A stretch of 64,000 nt of DNA from Allacma fusca (lineage: Eukaryota > Arthropoda > Collembola > Symphypleona > Sminthuridae), in assembly GCA_947179485.1 (NCBI GenBank), contig OX359250.1, positions 45,791,450-45,855,449 on the forward strand. Reading direction: 5' to 3'. Made by a program: the position numbers and the translations under genes. Numbering within the stretch: position 1 is the stretch's first letter; each line of letters starts with the position of its first letter. Shown here piece by piece: positions 14,969 to 28,700 of the stretch. The notes under the pieces are model-generated. The model saw nothing but the letters and a program-made list of their open reading frames with translations, was not told the origin of the DNA and did no database searches.

Positions 14969-15642
14969 GTAAATCGTGGTAACAACGACAACAACAATAG
15001 GAGTGAGAGTAGTCTCTCCGTATAACACTACCAGTGGAGCTCCTCCAAAAGCCATTTCTTCCCTCAACTTCAAATCTCACATATATATAAATAATTATAT
15101 ATAGGTCTTCCATTAATCCTAAGAAATAGTGGCAAATGAACACTAAAAAGCAACACTTGAACCAACACTTCACTCAAAAAGTTGCTTTGATGGTTGTGGA
15201 AATCTTATAAATATATCTGGGGTCGTGTGTATAGATACAGATACACACATCTCCTCATACCCCCAGTCAAGTGTGGTAGTCAGTGTTATAGACTAGGGTG
15301 CGAATTTTGTTACTTGGAGTTTGTACAGCGGTAGCTCATCTGTAGTGTAAACATTCCTTGTTGAGCACCACATTGCAGGAGCTGCTCTGTGGCATAAAAC
15401 AGGACAGTGTGTAAAGTTTTGGGTGAAGTTGGTGCTAGACACGTAGCTAATTGTCATCGTCATCCTGACGATAACGATATTTGTAATGGTACATAATCTA
15501 AAACCATGCCGAATAGAAAGTTGGAGCTGACCTCCCGTCAGGATTCAGTTCAAAAACTAATGTTGTGCCTTAATCCTTGTCTTCATACCTTTACCTCAAA
15601 TTTCAAGTATTTTATTTTCTCTTTATCTTTCAAACTTCACAG

Positions 15643-16604
15643 ATGAATTTTTCATGGATCCCAACCGGCCGACCAAGTCACTGACAATTTCTACCGGCCC
15701 ACCGAGTCCCTCAAGTTTCCCACCAAGTCAGTCCCAGTCTGTGCCTACAATAATTCTCTCAGTAAATTCTAGGAGTCAGAGCAGAATGAATTCCCCAGAG
15801 AGAAGGAATCCTCATCATAGGGATAATTTACGGGATAAACCTGGGTGGATTGTCTCAGACTCAGCGGGATTTAATTCCAACAAATTCCATCAAAATTATT
15901 ATTTCAGTCCGGACGCTGAGTATTTAAAAGTGTCTCCGCTGTGTCCCATTCCCACATCCACTCATCCATGGGAAGACTTCCGGGGCGCTGAACCTTGTGA
16001 ACATGACTCTTCCAGTTCCGGGAGAAAGAATCCAATGTGGAGCCCTATTATGGATCAAGTGTTGTACAGTTATTGTGACAGTGCCAATTTTACAAATCCA
16101 ACTTCAACTTCAGCAGCCAATTATGGAGTAACCGGCAAGTCTTCATGTCAAGTTCAAAAGACAACTCGGACCTGGGGTTCCTGGAAAGAGCGGTTGAAGT
16201 TCTTTCCCAATTGTAAAACAATATTTGGGAGTAGCATTGAGTTGACAGTAGTTCCTCCAAAAAGTGTGTCTTCAAAAGCCATATTAGTAAAAAATAAAGC
16301 ATGTCATTTTTTGTTCCATGCACTTTTCCTTGTGATACTCCTGTCCCATGGGGGATTGTTGGTTGGGGCGAATAGTCCACCACAATTTGTGCTGAGTGAA
16401 GGTCAGAGCGAGATTGTGTTGAGATTGAAAGAGGGTCCGGAAACACCTCTGGGCTCCCTCATCTACAGACTCAAAGGCTATGACCCGGATGATGACCCCC
16501 TCTCCTTTGGACTCCGTGGGCAGATAGCAAATGAGCTCCTCCGGATTGAGAACCTTGGGAGCAATGAAGCCAATGTTTACCTCAAGAAGGAATTAGATCG
16601 GGAG
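15643..16604 (+). CDS. Cad87A: Cadherin exon 1: N-terminal extension, signal-like segment, start of EC1
   Basis: The exon follows a polypyrimidine tract ending in AG at 15642 and ends at a GTGAGA donor. The frame is already open at 15643 in phase 2, so coding could begin in an upstream exon; the first in-frame ATG is at 15654. About 212 Ser/Pro/Arg-rich residues precede a strongly hydrophobic stretch (roughly residues 218-237), followed at once by an EC1 opening of the CDH23 type ending in LDRE. An ATG in another frame at 15643 opens only 13 codons. The position of the hydrophobic stretch is unusual for a cleaved signal peptide: either the start is mis-assigned or this is a long N-terminal extension. 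Confidence 0.8.
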
Positions 16605-19600
16605 GTGAGATCGTTTGTACAAAATTTACACCTTTCAGATCTACAGATATTCCGCTGATTTTTTTTTTTAAAGTCAGAGTCTCACAAACGGACTTTTCAC
16701 AGAAATTAAAGGCAGGTTACGTCGCTCCCAGAAATTATCCACAGTTTATTTGTGTTCTCTATGGAGTTGGGAGCTCGTGGACATAGGACTAAGGATTTGC
16801 AATTATTAAGGAATCAGCTCGGTCCTCCCCAATTTCCCAGAATTTTCCGATAGAGCCTCTATTTTGAAGGACATTGGTCCCTTTAATGACAATACGGAAT
16901 ATATTCCCACAAGAAAATCCCTTGTGTAGTCGTCCCAGTCTTACTCATGTGTAGAAGGCATAGTAATTAATTTCCCGTAAAATCCATTCAATTCAACTGA
17001 AGGAATAACCAAGTGGGAAATTGATTAATTCCCTCACGAAAAAGGCGTAAAAGTTCCTATTTTATGGGACTCGACTACAGTCTTGCCCATACACCAGTGT
17101 GAAATGAGTAAACACGACGAGAGTCAGCCACCTTGCATAATGTACCACTCATAGTTTCATTCATTGGTCATAGTAGTAAATTTCAAGGGATGCATATATA
17201 CAAGTATTTACTACACTGGTGTAATAAGCCAGGAATAATAAATAGGAATCATAATAATAAATAGCATGGAGGAAAAAACACATGAGGGAGCATAATTGAG
17301 CCCTGTCACCACATGCGTCTCTTTTATGGGGTGATGAAAAATATAAACATGTGTGAGTATGTATCCGTACGTATGTATTGTTATAGCGGACTGGGACTGT
17401 ACAAGTTAATTCCTACCGAAGCCGGTCCCATTACTTGTTGGTTTTAAGGTAAATAATATGATGTGGGGAAGGAATACATTTGAGTGTGTAATTATCCGGA
17501 AGCAACCACAAGGAATCATATTTTGGGAGGAAACGGTGAAAAATTATTACCCAAAGACCCGTTAACTCATGAAACCATCAAATACAGATATTAATACCTG
17601 AAATTCAATCCCAGCTTTGTTAAATAGCTATAGTAGAGGTTGACAATGCATGGAGGGAAAACCTTAAACCACGAAATAACTTCATAATTCTTCCCATACA
17701 TGTACGAGCTACCATAATACTGTATTTGTAGTGGGACAGACCGTGGTAGTAGTGTTTCGGTCTGTGGGACTCCACCAAACTGTTTCCATATGTAAAGTCA
17801 AAGGGGGTAGGCTTGAGTACAGGACGTACATACAGAGGCAGATAGATTTCCAAGACCAGATTTTGACGACGGAGTGACTGTACCAAGTGGACTCCTTTCA
17901 GAGTTTCAGAGACGATTTCAAATCTTATTTTGGCACTCGGAATGAAATTGAAAATCCTACTTGATGGGATTCACGAGGGAAAACCACACTTTTTCTATGA
18001 GAAGATGTAAGCCATAGTTCATTAGATGACAACAATAAAAGATTTTCACGACAAATCTCTTACCTTCTCGGCCGTAGGAAAATTTACGTGGCAAATTACG
18101 GGGTACTTACGAGTACGACATGATTCACAGTCCTGTGTGTGTGTGTGTGTGTTTGTGTGGAGCACTGCCAGTCTTTACACAGTTATAACGCATCCCTACT
18201 TTGGGATGTACCTCTGCTCTTTATTTTGATATATTATATATAACAATTATATACCTACCTGTAATTATGTGTAGTGTTGATAGGCACTCAAACAGTGCAT
18301 ATATGCATCCTGACGAGATGTACCCGACCGCCTAAGAGTGCAGTAAAGTATCTATAAGGTGAGTATAATACAACGGAGGGAATAAAAAAAGGACTCCGTT
18401 GCAAATTGTAGTATTCGTGCAGACTGAGTCCACAGACATCACATATGGGTATATAGATATCTATGTACTTCCCTATGTAGTTCACGAGTCTATTTGAACG
18501 AGTGAGCAGATCTTCAGAAACAGTTTTCCCTCTAGTTTACTTTGATTTCCGACGGTCCTGTGTGAACTTTTCGAGACATTACTACTTCTGTAAAGAAGTT
18601 AAAAAAAAGTTAGTCTTTTACTTTACAGAATAATGATGATGACAATGCTATTTACAATTGTGCTCGTACAACATATCTCTCTCTCTCTTTCTCTGCTCAG
18701 ATTGGAACCGTGAGGGGGAAATGTAGTATTATTGCACGTATGAATGTAATGTGTTCCTATACAGATTGTAAGCATTGTAGGGGGATACTTTACAAGGATA
18801 CTTTATGAATTTTCGGCTTCCTTTTTTTAGCACTGGCTGAGAGTCGCGACGCATCTTTTTTATTACACTTGGCAGTATCCACAGCATTTAAGTATTAGAC
18901 ATGTGAACTTGCACCAGAATTCCTCCTCAAAGTCAGGTAGAGCTGAAATGGTGAGGGGTATTTTCATCTCGGGGAAACTTCATTCAGAAAATTATGGCAG
19001 GGAGGAAAAAAAATTAGGTTAAAATGCATGGTTCTTTATGCACTGTTTTGGATTACCCCCAGCAGTCACTTGACTACACATGTACGCTGAGGTTACAGCT
19101 CGAGGCAGAAGTTAAATATTTACCTACTTGCACTGTTCAATTACTTGCATGAAACTTGCCATGACATAAACACTCCGAGAGCTACAACTTTCAGAGTAAG
19201 TATGTATGTACCTACCTCAAGTTACTCTGTCAAATAATACACCTCACATTTCTATAACGTCAAATTATTTTTTCAGGAACAAATTGCATGACATTATTCT
19301 TTAAATACTAATTTGTTCTAGTAAATCTGAGTAAATATAATAAAATGTATGCTAACTTAATTATTCCCTCGTAATGGCTCTCAGAAGTGTCATACATACA
19401 TATATGGTCTTATTTATTTAGAGCAGACTTTCTCATTTCCCATCCCTGTATTTTAATTAGTGGATTTTGTACTTGTACTATTATAATTGGATGTGAGCAT
19501 TTATTGGGAGCATTTAAAATACAAGAGGGAAATTATCATATGAGTACATTTCATTTTTATATATAATTAGATATTTATGTATAAAATTAGGAACACGCTC

Positions 19601-19687
19601 CTTCAATTATTTACATGTAATTCATGTTTTCCAAGGATCCAGGGAAATATTTAATATTTTAGCATTTGTTTTACTATACTATGAGAT

Positions 19688-19721
<34 letters not shown>

Positions 19722-22700
19722 GTTGAAGTCAACCTCATCTCCGTGTAAATGGCGTACTTACAATTTGAACTTTATGCTCTTGTGATTCTTCAAGGTTGAG
19801 GACGAGTACATGTTGGTTGTGACTGTGACAGATGGAAATCTTGCTGACGGAAGCTACGTAACACAAAGTCTTCTTATTCTCGTTGAAGGTTAGTCAACAA
19901 AATACTGCTCTCTGTAATATTCTATGTTGTCTTGCTAAATATGTACTTCCCTCAAATGTGCACACCATAAGTAGTTTATTCTCCCCATTGTTTTCAATTT
20001 ACTATTGCCTCCTGTGTCGGGTGTAAACGTAAGGAAATTATATGATTGAATGCTAAACTTGTCTATTATGATGTTATCAGTCCCAAACTGGTAACTAGCT
20101 CGCATTATGCAAAATATGACTTTTTTGTGTGGAGGAAATCATGTCACGAAAGCAATAAGGCTATTGTGGGAAGCACGAACAGGCTCAAACTGACAATGAG
20201 TGTGGTGTATTATATTTGTCGCAGATGTAAATGACAACACTCCAATTTTTGCATCCTACCAAGCCACAATTAAAGTGCCGGAAAATTCAGATGTCCCCAA
20301 GATCCTCACAACTTTGGAAGCCACGGATAGAGATGACGGCCCTTACGGACAAGTCAGTCTTCTTTTGCATGTTTTAATCCCAACAATAATAATAATTATT
20401 ATTACGTATAGTGGAATTGTTATTTAGCTTTCTAACTTAAATATTCTCAAATTGTCCACCTCTACAGGTTGTTTACAAAATACAGACGGAAGTTGGAGAT
20501 GAATCCCTTTTTAGCATCAGTACGGTAAACGGTCAAGGAGTGCTCAAGCTCCTCCGGCCATTAGATTACGAGAAGAAGTTTTTGCACCAGCTACGGGTTC
20601 TTGCTGTGGATCGCTCTTCTGATCCGAGTAGAGTAAGTTGGCAGGCACACATCTTGCGTTTGTAGACGTTTACTGTACTGGCATTGTTTTGGGGAAAAGT
20701 CCTCACGAGCTCAAAATCTGTACATATGTATATACGACTGCATAGCAATGTACATATGTAATATGTACAGTACGTATGTATGTATACGCACGCACATAAT
20801 TATGTGTGCATACATCGCTACTAATAATATACGTGGGATATCGACTGCGGGAAACAAACTACATAATATACATTTTCGAGGGAATCAATGCCCATATAAT
20901 TAATTATAAATTCTCACGGTTTATTATGTGTAAGCTCGTATCGCGCATCAGAGGATTGGAGTCGGAAGAAGTAGGGAAGGCATGTAAAAAAAATGTTTTC
21001 TTTAATCAGATCAATACAGCCACAGCCGCTGTGGTCGTCCAAGTTGTTGATGTTGAGGATCGACCCCCTGAATGGGTCACAGTACCTCCCGTAACTCGGC
21101 TTAATGAAGATGTGCCCAAAGGAACCTTCGTTCTCCAAGGTAACGTGTTCAATGCAAAAATATGCACTTTCTAGTAAAAGCTATAGTACAGATTTTTTGA
21201 GTGAACCAGAATCGTCCGGTTTAATTTTTTTTTTACTTGAAAGCACATGGAAAGGCAGAGGAGTATCTAGTACTAGACGCGTCAGAATTCTCTATGCAGA
21301 AATTGTGCAACATAATATATTCTGCCAAATAATATGTGAACCTACACAATAATTCTTGGACGGGTTCAAAGATGACAAATAAGAATGGATTTTGAAGGGG
21401 AAAAAACTTGTTAGCTTGTGAGATTTAGACAAGGGAATTTTATTTGACAATTTAGTTCGTGCTGTGGATGGTGACCGCGGTGTTAACAACGAGATCACCT
21501 ACTCTTTACTCAATGAGAATGACTCCTTTGGCGTGGATAGTCAGTCTGGCATTGTCTTCACTAAATCAACCCTTGACCGCGAAAATGCTCATGGCGGATC
21601 TTACATTCTTCAGATTGTGGTAAGAGCCGTGTAGTAACATATGTAGGTGTATGGATGTCAGACAGAGAGTATTCCAACTCTGTGTGTACGGGTATATTGT
21701 AATTATGTCGAGGGGATCCCAAGCTTAAAGTCTCTCAAACCATGTTGACAATAACGAATTGGATTTTACGTTCACTTCATGTACATCAAAGTAATTTAAT
21801 CCCTGAGCCCATTTCGAATCCCAGAAAATCAGATTACGGACCATTGAGCCATTCCATTTGTATTGTGGCAACAACCTTAATTTTTGGGATGGGTGCGATT
21901 TGCGAAAACCCAGTGTTTTTGATACTCTCAGTTTTTTTTTGCTAATTACAACATTCGAGCCTACCGTGCTCACAGTCATTGCAAAAGAATGGTCAATTGG
22001 CTCCTAAATGCCCTGAAGTGTAATAAATGAAAACAATGCAATGCAATGGTGTCACAAGTTTAATTTCTTTATTGCTTCACTGGAATCGCTTCTTTTGTGT
22101 ATCTTTCCCTTGTTTTTATTGGGACTTGGAACCATTACCCACAAGTTCAATTTCTTTGAGCTAGTTAGCATTTCTCTCGAACTATTAAATTTGTTTAAAT
22201 ATTTTACTCGCTTAACGGGAGAGCAATGCTGATAATTTACACGTATGTTTTCAGGCGTCGGAAAAAAGCAAAATCCGTCCAGCACCTACCACCACGACTG
22301 AGTGCACCATCATTATAAATGACGTCAATGACGAGGTTCAGTACTGTTTTTTTGTAAAGAAAGATTTAGTTGGTAGTTAAATATTTTTTGATTAATTTTT
22401 GAATCCTATTTTCCATTCCAGACGCCGAAATTCAGGAGTCGTTCTTACTTGGCGGAAGTTGTTGAAAATTCCCCCGTGGACGTTCCTGTTACCTTCCTAG
22501 GAGAATCAGTTCCGGAATGCTATGATCATGATCTGGTGAGTTTGTTACTGCTGCGTAAGGGAAATAAATTGTAGGGAAAGAGTAAATCATGGCTTTCTAT
22601 AAAATGAATATTTAGGGGATGAATGGAACGTTTCGCTTGCTGTTGGATGGGGACGGAGGTGTATTTGAAGTGACCCCTTCTCAAGGAATAAACCAAGTCT

Positions 22701-25700
22701 CATTCCTCATTCGTGTGAAAAATCCATCACGCTTGGATTATGAGAGACTCAAAGGTACATTTTGTAATATGCTTATTACTTTCCTTGTTTATATACGAAA
22801 TCATTAGTGATAAATATTTCATGGGATTTCCTCCTGTGTTGGGCTTGTTAAACTGATACGAGATGCATACATAAATGAATAGCTTTCCCTCGAGTCAGTG
22901 GTTTTATTGACACTTATCGTTTACTGAAGATTTTTCTTTGTTTACAGTCATAAACTTCACTCTAATTGCGGAAGAAATCTCTGGCGAAAAAAGCTCCACT
23001 GTACCTGTATCCGTTTTAGTCCGGTAAGTGAAACCCCAAACAGCACTCCATATTTTATGCTTTATGCGAATTACTAACTGATTATGGGATAACAAGCTCT
23101 TTGGGAAACCAGCACTTGTATTAAAAAAAGAGAAGCATTTGGAAGGGAAGATATCTTTGGTTTATCCGTACCCAAAAGAAAGCAAAACAATAATTATTAT
23201 AATATTAATTGATACCATTTCGTCAACGGAATATTTCAGGGATTCAAATGATGAGTCGCCCCAGTTCGAGCAGTCGAAATATGATGTGGAATTGATGGAA
23301 AACTCTGCCCCAGGTACTACGGTGGCTACAGTCAAGGCAACAGATAAGGACTCAGGTGCTTTTGGAACGCAAGGGATTCGATACACATCATTGACGGGAT
23401 CCATAGCAAATGAGTAAGTACTTTTTTTCGGAAAATGTAGTAATAAAATTCTTAAAAATTATATTTGTGTATGCATTTTCGTCTGGGAATCTGTACAGTC
23501 TTAATTTTTTTTTATTAGGCTTAACCTTGATCCCCTCACGGGTGTCATAACGATCAAAGCAGTTGAAAAATCCATGCTGGATCGAGAAATTAGTCCTATG
23601 TATTACCTTACAGTCGAGGCCAGAGACAATCAAGGACAAGGAAACAGGTAATCTTAGCATTATCTTCAGAAGAACTTTTTGAATGCATCAGGAATCCTAC
23701 TTCGTATTTTTATATTTTGGATTATAAAATTTAAAAGATTTTTTGATTAATCTGATTTGGTTTTATTAATTACTAACAATGAGTGTTATGTTCGAGCTAC
23801 TGCTTGCGAACTTGTATCATCATGGAAAGACAACTAAACCTTAACAGGGACAGTTTGATCTCGCCATTTAAAGTCAGGAGGTTCAAAGTGATGGCTGTAT
23901 GATTTAAATGTACATGGATTAATATTTTGTTGTATTTAAAGGGCAAGTGTTCCACTCAACATTTTCATGAAAGACCAAAATGACATCGACCCTGTCTTTG
24001 TCCAGAGTAGATACGAGGCAAGAATGTTTGAAAATGAAAATGAATTTGTGTCACCCCTCCGCGTGCAAGCACGAGATAGTGATTTACAAGGTAACACCTG
24101 GCGTAATTTATTTGTTGACAGAGCACCTTACGAATATGTAGTGTAGCAAGTATTGCAGACTAATTATTATAATAAAAAATTGCGCATAAAATATTTCAAA
24201 TTAATAATGTGCAGGTACGCCGAACAGCGACATCCGTTACACTATCGTAGCTGGAAATGAAGATGGGTATTTTGAGGTGGACAAATTAACTGGGAGAATA
24301 CGAATTATAAAATCGATTGACTTTGAACATCTTCCTGCGATTCGTCAGAATCCAAAATCCAATGTGAAAAGGGTTAACTTTACGGTCCGAGCAAATGATT
24401 TAGGCTCACCCCCAAGACTATCCCTAGTTCCTGTGACAGTTTTTGTACACGATGTCAACGACAATGTAAGCGTGTCTTTAGTTCATGGAATTGATTGAAG
24501 AATGTGTGTAGTAATGTGGGATGTTATGCTGATTTCAAACAAAACTTGTTCCTCAATACTCTATAGCTTCCAATTTTCGACAAGGCAGTTTACCACAAGA
24601 TTATTAGGGAAGACACAATCAGTGGAAGTCAACTGATTCGCGTGGAAGCCACTGACAAAGATGCCTCGACCCCTTTTAACCGGGTGTTTTATCGAATTGA
24701 GCGTGGAGCCCAGGAAAAGTTTTTAGTAGACGCCGAAACTGGAATTATATCTTTAGCACCTGGAGCTTTATTGGACTACAACGAAAAGAATGCCCATGTT
24801 CTGGAAGTCATAGCCATAGATGGTGGTGGCAAGCGAAGTGTCGATGCTGCCATTGTAAATATTTCGATTACTGGTAATTACTGTTTTTTTTGTGTTTAAA
24901 TTTCAAAAATGGTTATATCATGTTTGTATGCTGCACCGTAGTGCCTATTTATAATTTCTAAATAATGTGTATGCCTACAAACAACATAATTGGACCTTCT
25001 GATTTCCTTCCAGATGTGAATAACAAACCACCGAAATTCTTATTTAATGAAATCGATGGGGATCATAGTATTGGTATCTACCACACTAAAGTTCCTGAAA
25101 ACGTCCCTAGCGGTCAGTACATCACTCAGGTTCGAGCTGTTGATCCAGGTATGTTAATTACCTACTCCTACTTTAAGTTAATTTACCTTAAGCCAAGTCT
25201 TCACCTATTAATACCTATAGGTTTATTAAGCAAATGATATTCGTAAGAAAGTAACTATAATAGCCTTGATAATATATAAATGTATAAATATGTAATTCTT
25301 TTTTTGCGTCCAACTCAAAGATTTCAAGCCATTACTTCGATACGGAATCGACTTTAACAGATCAGAAGCCAGGAATGAAAATGGCCGTCTTCTAAAAGGA
25401 ATTGATTTATCGAAAATGTTTGAACTGCAAGCTATCGATGGTGTTCTGAAAGTTACTGGTAATTTGGACCGTGAAACAATGGAAACTGTGAAGATTGGTC
25501 TTCGGGTTGAAGATTTAGGGGCAGAAAAAGGAAGGCAAATTGCCACTGCGTCACTTATTTTGAAAATCGAAGACGTGAATGACAATTCACCAGTGAGTTA
25601 TTTAAATATATTAATTTATGAAATGTATAGAAGATATGACATTCCATTGGACAATTATAGATGTGATAGTATAGCCAAATATCCTGGTTTACGTTGCTCT

Positions 25701-28700
25701 AATTCGCATCTTTTTGATTCCTTTCAGGTATTTCGTTCGAACCCATATTTGAGTTCCATTCCAGAAAATTCAAAGTTGGGAACTCCTGTTCTGATGGTCA
25801 CAGCCGATGATGCAGATGTGGAGAAAACTCTTCGTTATACACTCAGGCCAGAAAAGGATGACATTGACAGAACCCGATTTCCTCTGAAAATTGATGTGGA
25901 GACAGGAACAATTGAAGTTGCTGCTAAAATAGATAGAGAACGCCGACAATGGTTAAATTTTACAGTCATTGCTGAAGACTCTGCCAGCTCCCCGCAGAAA
26001 CGTACCGGCTCAACTCATGTTTACGTGAATGTTATTGACGAAAATGATAACAGCCCGGTAGGCTTTCAATAACCTATTATATAACCTTTTCCAAATTAAT
26101 CTTACTTTTTCGAAATTTTCCAGACATAGAATTCCTTAGTTATTAGAATAGGGTTCCAGTTTTATTCCTGATTTGATTAAAGGAGGGGTGTCGAATTACA
26201 AATAAATATTAAAAAAATAATGTCGTTTAATTGCCGATCGCTATTATTAAGTAAAAAAAGGATTATAGATATAAAACGTTTAAAGAATCCCTTCAGATGT
26301 TCAGTAATCTCTCCATTCTTAGCAGAAAATGAACGCCTGTTTCTAATGTTTATTTCCTTTTGTGAAGATCTTTATTGACGGAATTACAAACTTCACTGTA
26401 AAAGAAAATGCGGCTGTCGGCACAATCGTGGCAAAGATTGAGGCGCAGGACAAAGATTCTGGTCAGTATGGGAAAGTTACTTACTTACTGGACCGAAAGT
26501 CATCCGGAGGGAAGTTTGTGGTTGATCCCGAAACTGGCCACATCCGAGTAGCTGAACCCTTGGATCGTGAAGAAGTTTCCTCATATTCCCTAGTTGTCCA
26601 AGCTTGGGATAATTATAGATTTGGTTATGCGGCAGGGGAAAGTCGAAACGCCTTTAAACAAATCGTGGTGGACGTGGCGGATATAAACGACGAAGTTCCT
26701 GTATTTGAGCCTGTAGAGCCCAATTCATGTGCCTCCGTCACAGAATTTCACGAAGACATCATTACCACTGTAAGAGCCAAAGATAACGATGACCCGGACT
26801 CCCCTAATGGCTGGGTATCATTCAAAATCAAGAAAGGGAACGAATTAGGGCTGTTTAAACTGGAGCAAGGGAAAAATACTGCTAAAATCCTACCTGCCAG
26901 ATCCCTCAAAGGTTTCTATGGGAACTACACTCTGGTCATTGAGGCCGCAGATGGCGGACAACCACCCAAAATGGCATCCATGGATGTAAAAATTTGTGTT
27001 TCAGGTGGGTTACCGTTATTTTTGACAGTTTTGTGTTCACTGGAAATCTCATTTCATATGTACGGCAATCAGTAATCAACTATAATTTAATTCCAGATTT
27101 TAATGATAATCAACCCGTCTTCATCAACCCTGCCCAAAACTTTACAATTCGAGTAGCTGAGGTTAGGATTTTAAATTTTGCAATAACATGTAATGATATC
27201 CAAATAGAATGCTCAATAGCCCATAGAAATCATTACATAATTATTGTTACTATGCTTACTGTACAGAACGCTACAATAGGAACATCGATTATTCAAGTGA
27301 GAGCAATCGACAATGATATAGGACTGAATGGCGTGGTTCGGTATCGCCTAAGGCAAGATATTTCTGGACATTGGGAAACCTTCGAAATCAATTCCATCAC
27401 TGGCGTCATTTCGTTAGCAAAGCTGCTGGACCGCGAGCAGCAGAAATTATACCATGTAATTATAATTTAACCTTGACTACTTGTAGGGATAATTAATAAT
27501 TTAGCAATACTTAGCATGGATCCAATACAGATGCTGGTATTGCCCGGAATTGTTTCCATGTATTTAAAACAGTAAAATATGAATACTGTTTTGTTTTTAT
27601 TTACTTTAGATTCGAATCGAGGCTCACGATCTAGGGGTTCCGACTCCCTTATCCACAGACTTGGATCTTACCATTTTGGTGCGGAATGTAGACGATTTCA
27701 AACCTCAATTTGTGGTTGAGAATTTCGAGGCTAATTTTACGGGTGAGTTGTAAAATGCAGTAAATTATGAAATGTGAAACAAAATATATAGTTTTGAATC
27801 CAGGTTATCTTTTACGTGGATTTTACTCGATTTAAAATGGGTAGTTACGCCGAGAATAGACAAGCAAAAAGTAGTATGACAAAGGAGGCAATTTTAATTG
27901 GTGTTACAGAGACCAGACCCCCAGTGGGTAAGTTCTGCGGAGGAATTTTTTGGCTATGCCAAACACCCGTTAAGAAATCCGTGTAAATCGGTTTTTTTGG
28001 TTAAGCGGGAATTTCTCGGGAACCAGTTGTCCGATTTTCACAATGTTTCATGTCATGTGTAGAGAATGGAGTCCTGTAGTGCAGCATTGCAGCGTTTTGG
28101 AAAATTTGACCAAAATTAGAAAAAATTTGTATTTTTCTCCTATGATTTCGCCCTGTTGTTGCGCCTTTGAGGTACAAAATGCTGAAAAATACAATTTTTT
28201 TCTGATTTTGGTCTAATTTTTAAAAACGCTGCAATGCTGCACTAGAGCACTCCATTCTCTACGCATGACACGAAACATTGTGAAAATCGGACAACTGGTT
28301 CGCGAGAAATGTCGGTTTTACCAAAAAACACGAATTTCACCGATTTCTCAACGGTTGTTTGGTCTTGCAAAAAAATCGTCCGCGGAACTTACCCGCTGGG
28401 GGTCTGGTTTCTGTTACACCAATTAAAACTGCCTCCTTTGTTAAATAGCTTTTCACTTGTCTATTCTCCGCGTAACTACCCAATCCTTTTCGATCGCATA
28501 TGTTTTTTATGCACATACCTGTGTAGTTATGCACATGATTTTTTGATACTGGTTGAAATGATATAACGCGATCATATGAAAATTACTTAATATTCATTTT
28601 TGACAAATTATAAACGCAGAGAATATAACACCCAGTCGGGAAAAGCTGGAATTACCCGCAACTATTGACCGTGACGATGAGGACGAAGAGGAAAGGAAAT

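Larger units (their letters stand above)
1..15642. other. No gene recognised: upstream or 5'-intronic sequence of the cadherin
   Basis: All open frames here are short (at most about 140 codons), lack recognisable domains and are not joined by convincing splice signals. The stretch is AT-rich with scattered GA/CT microsatellites and many copies of TGTAATTACA-like words. A strong polypyrimidine-AG signal ends at 15642, just before the first cadherin coding exon, so at least one untranslated or coding exon probably lies somewhere in this region, but I could not locate it. Confidence 0.6.
16605..19794 (+). other. Cadherin intron 1 (3.2 kb)
   Basis: GT-AG intron that splits EC1 right after its LDRE motif. 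It contains a (TG)n run near 18134-18160 and a (CT)n run at 19688-19719. I see no exon or RNA gene inside. Confidence 0.85.

Noticed and set aside
15206-15285. TATAAATA (15206) and TCAGTG (15280) as a cadherin core promoter
   Set aside because: The spacing is about 74 bases, not the ~30 expected for a TATA-initiator pair, and the first coding exon begins with a splice acceptor.
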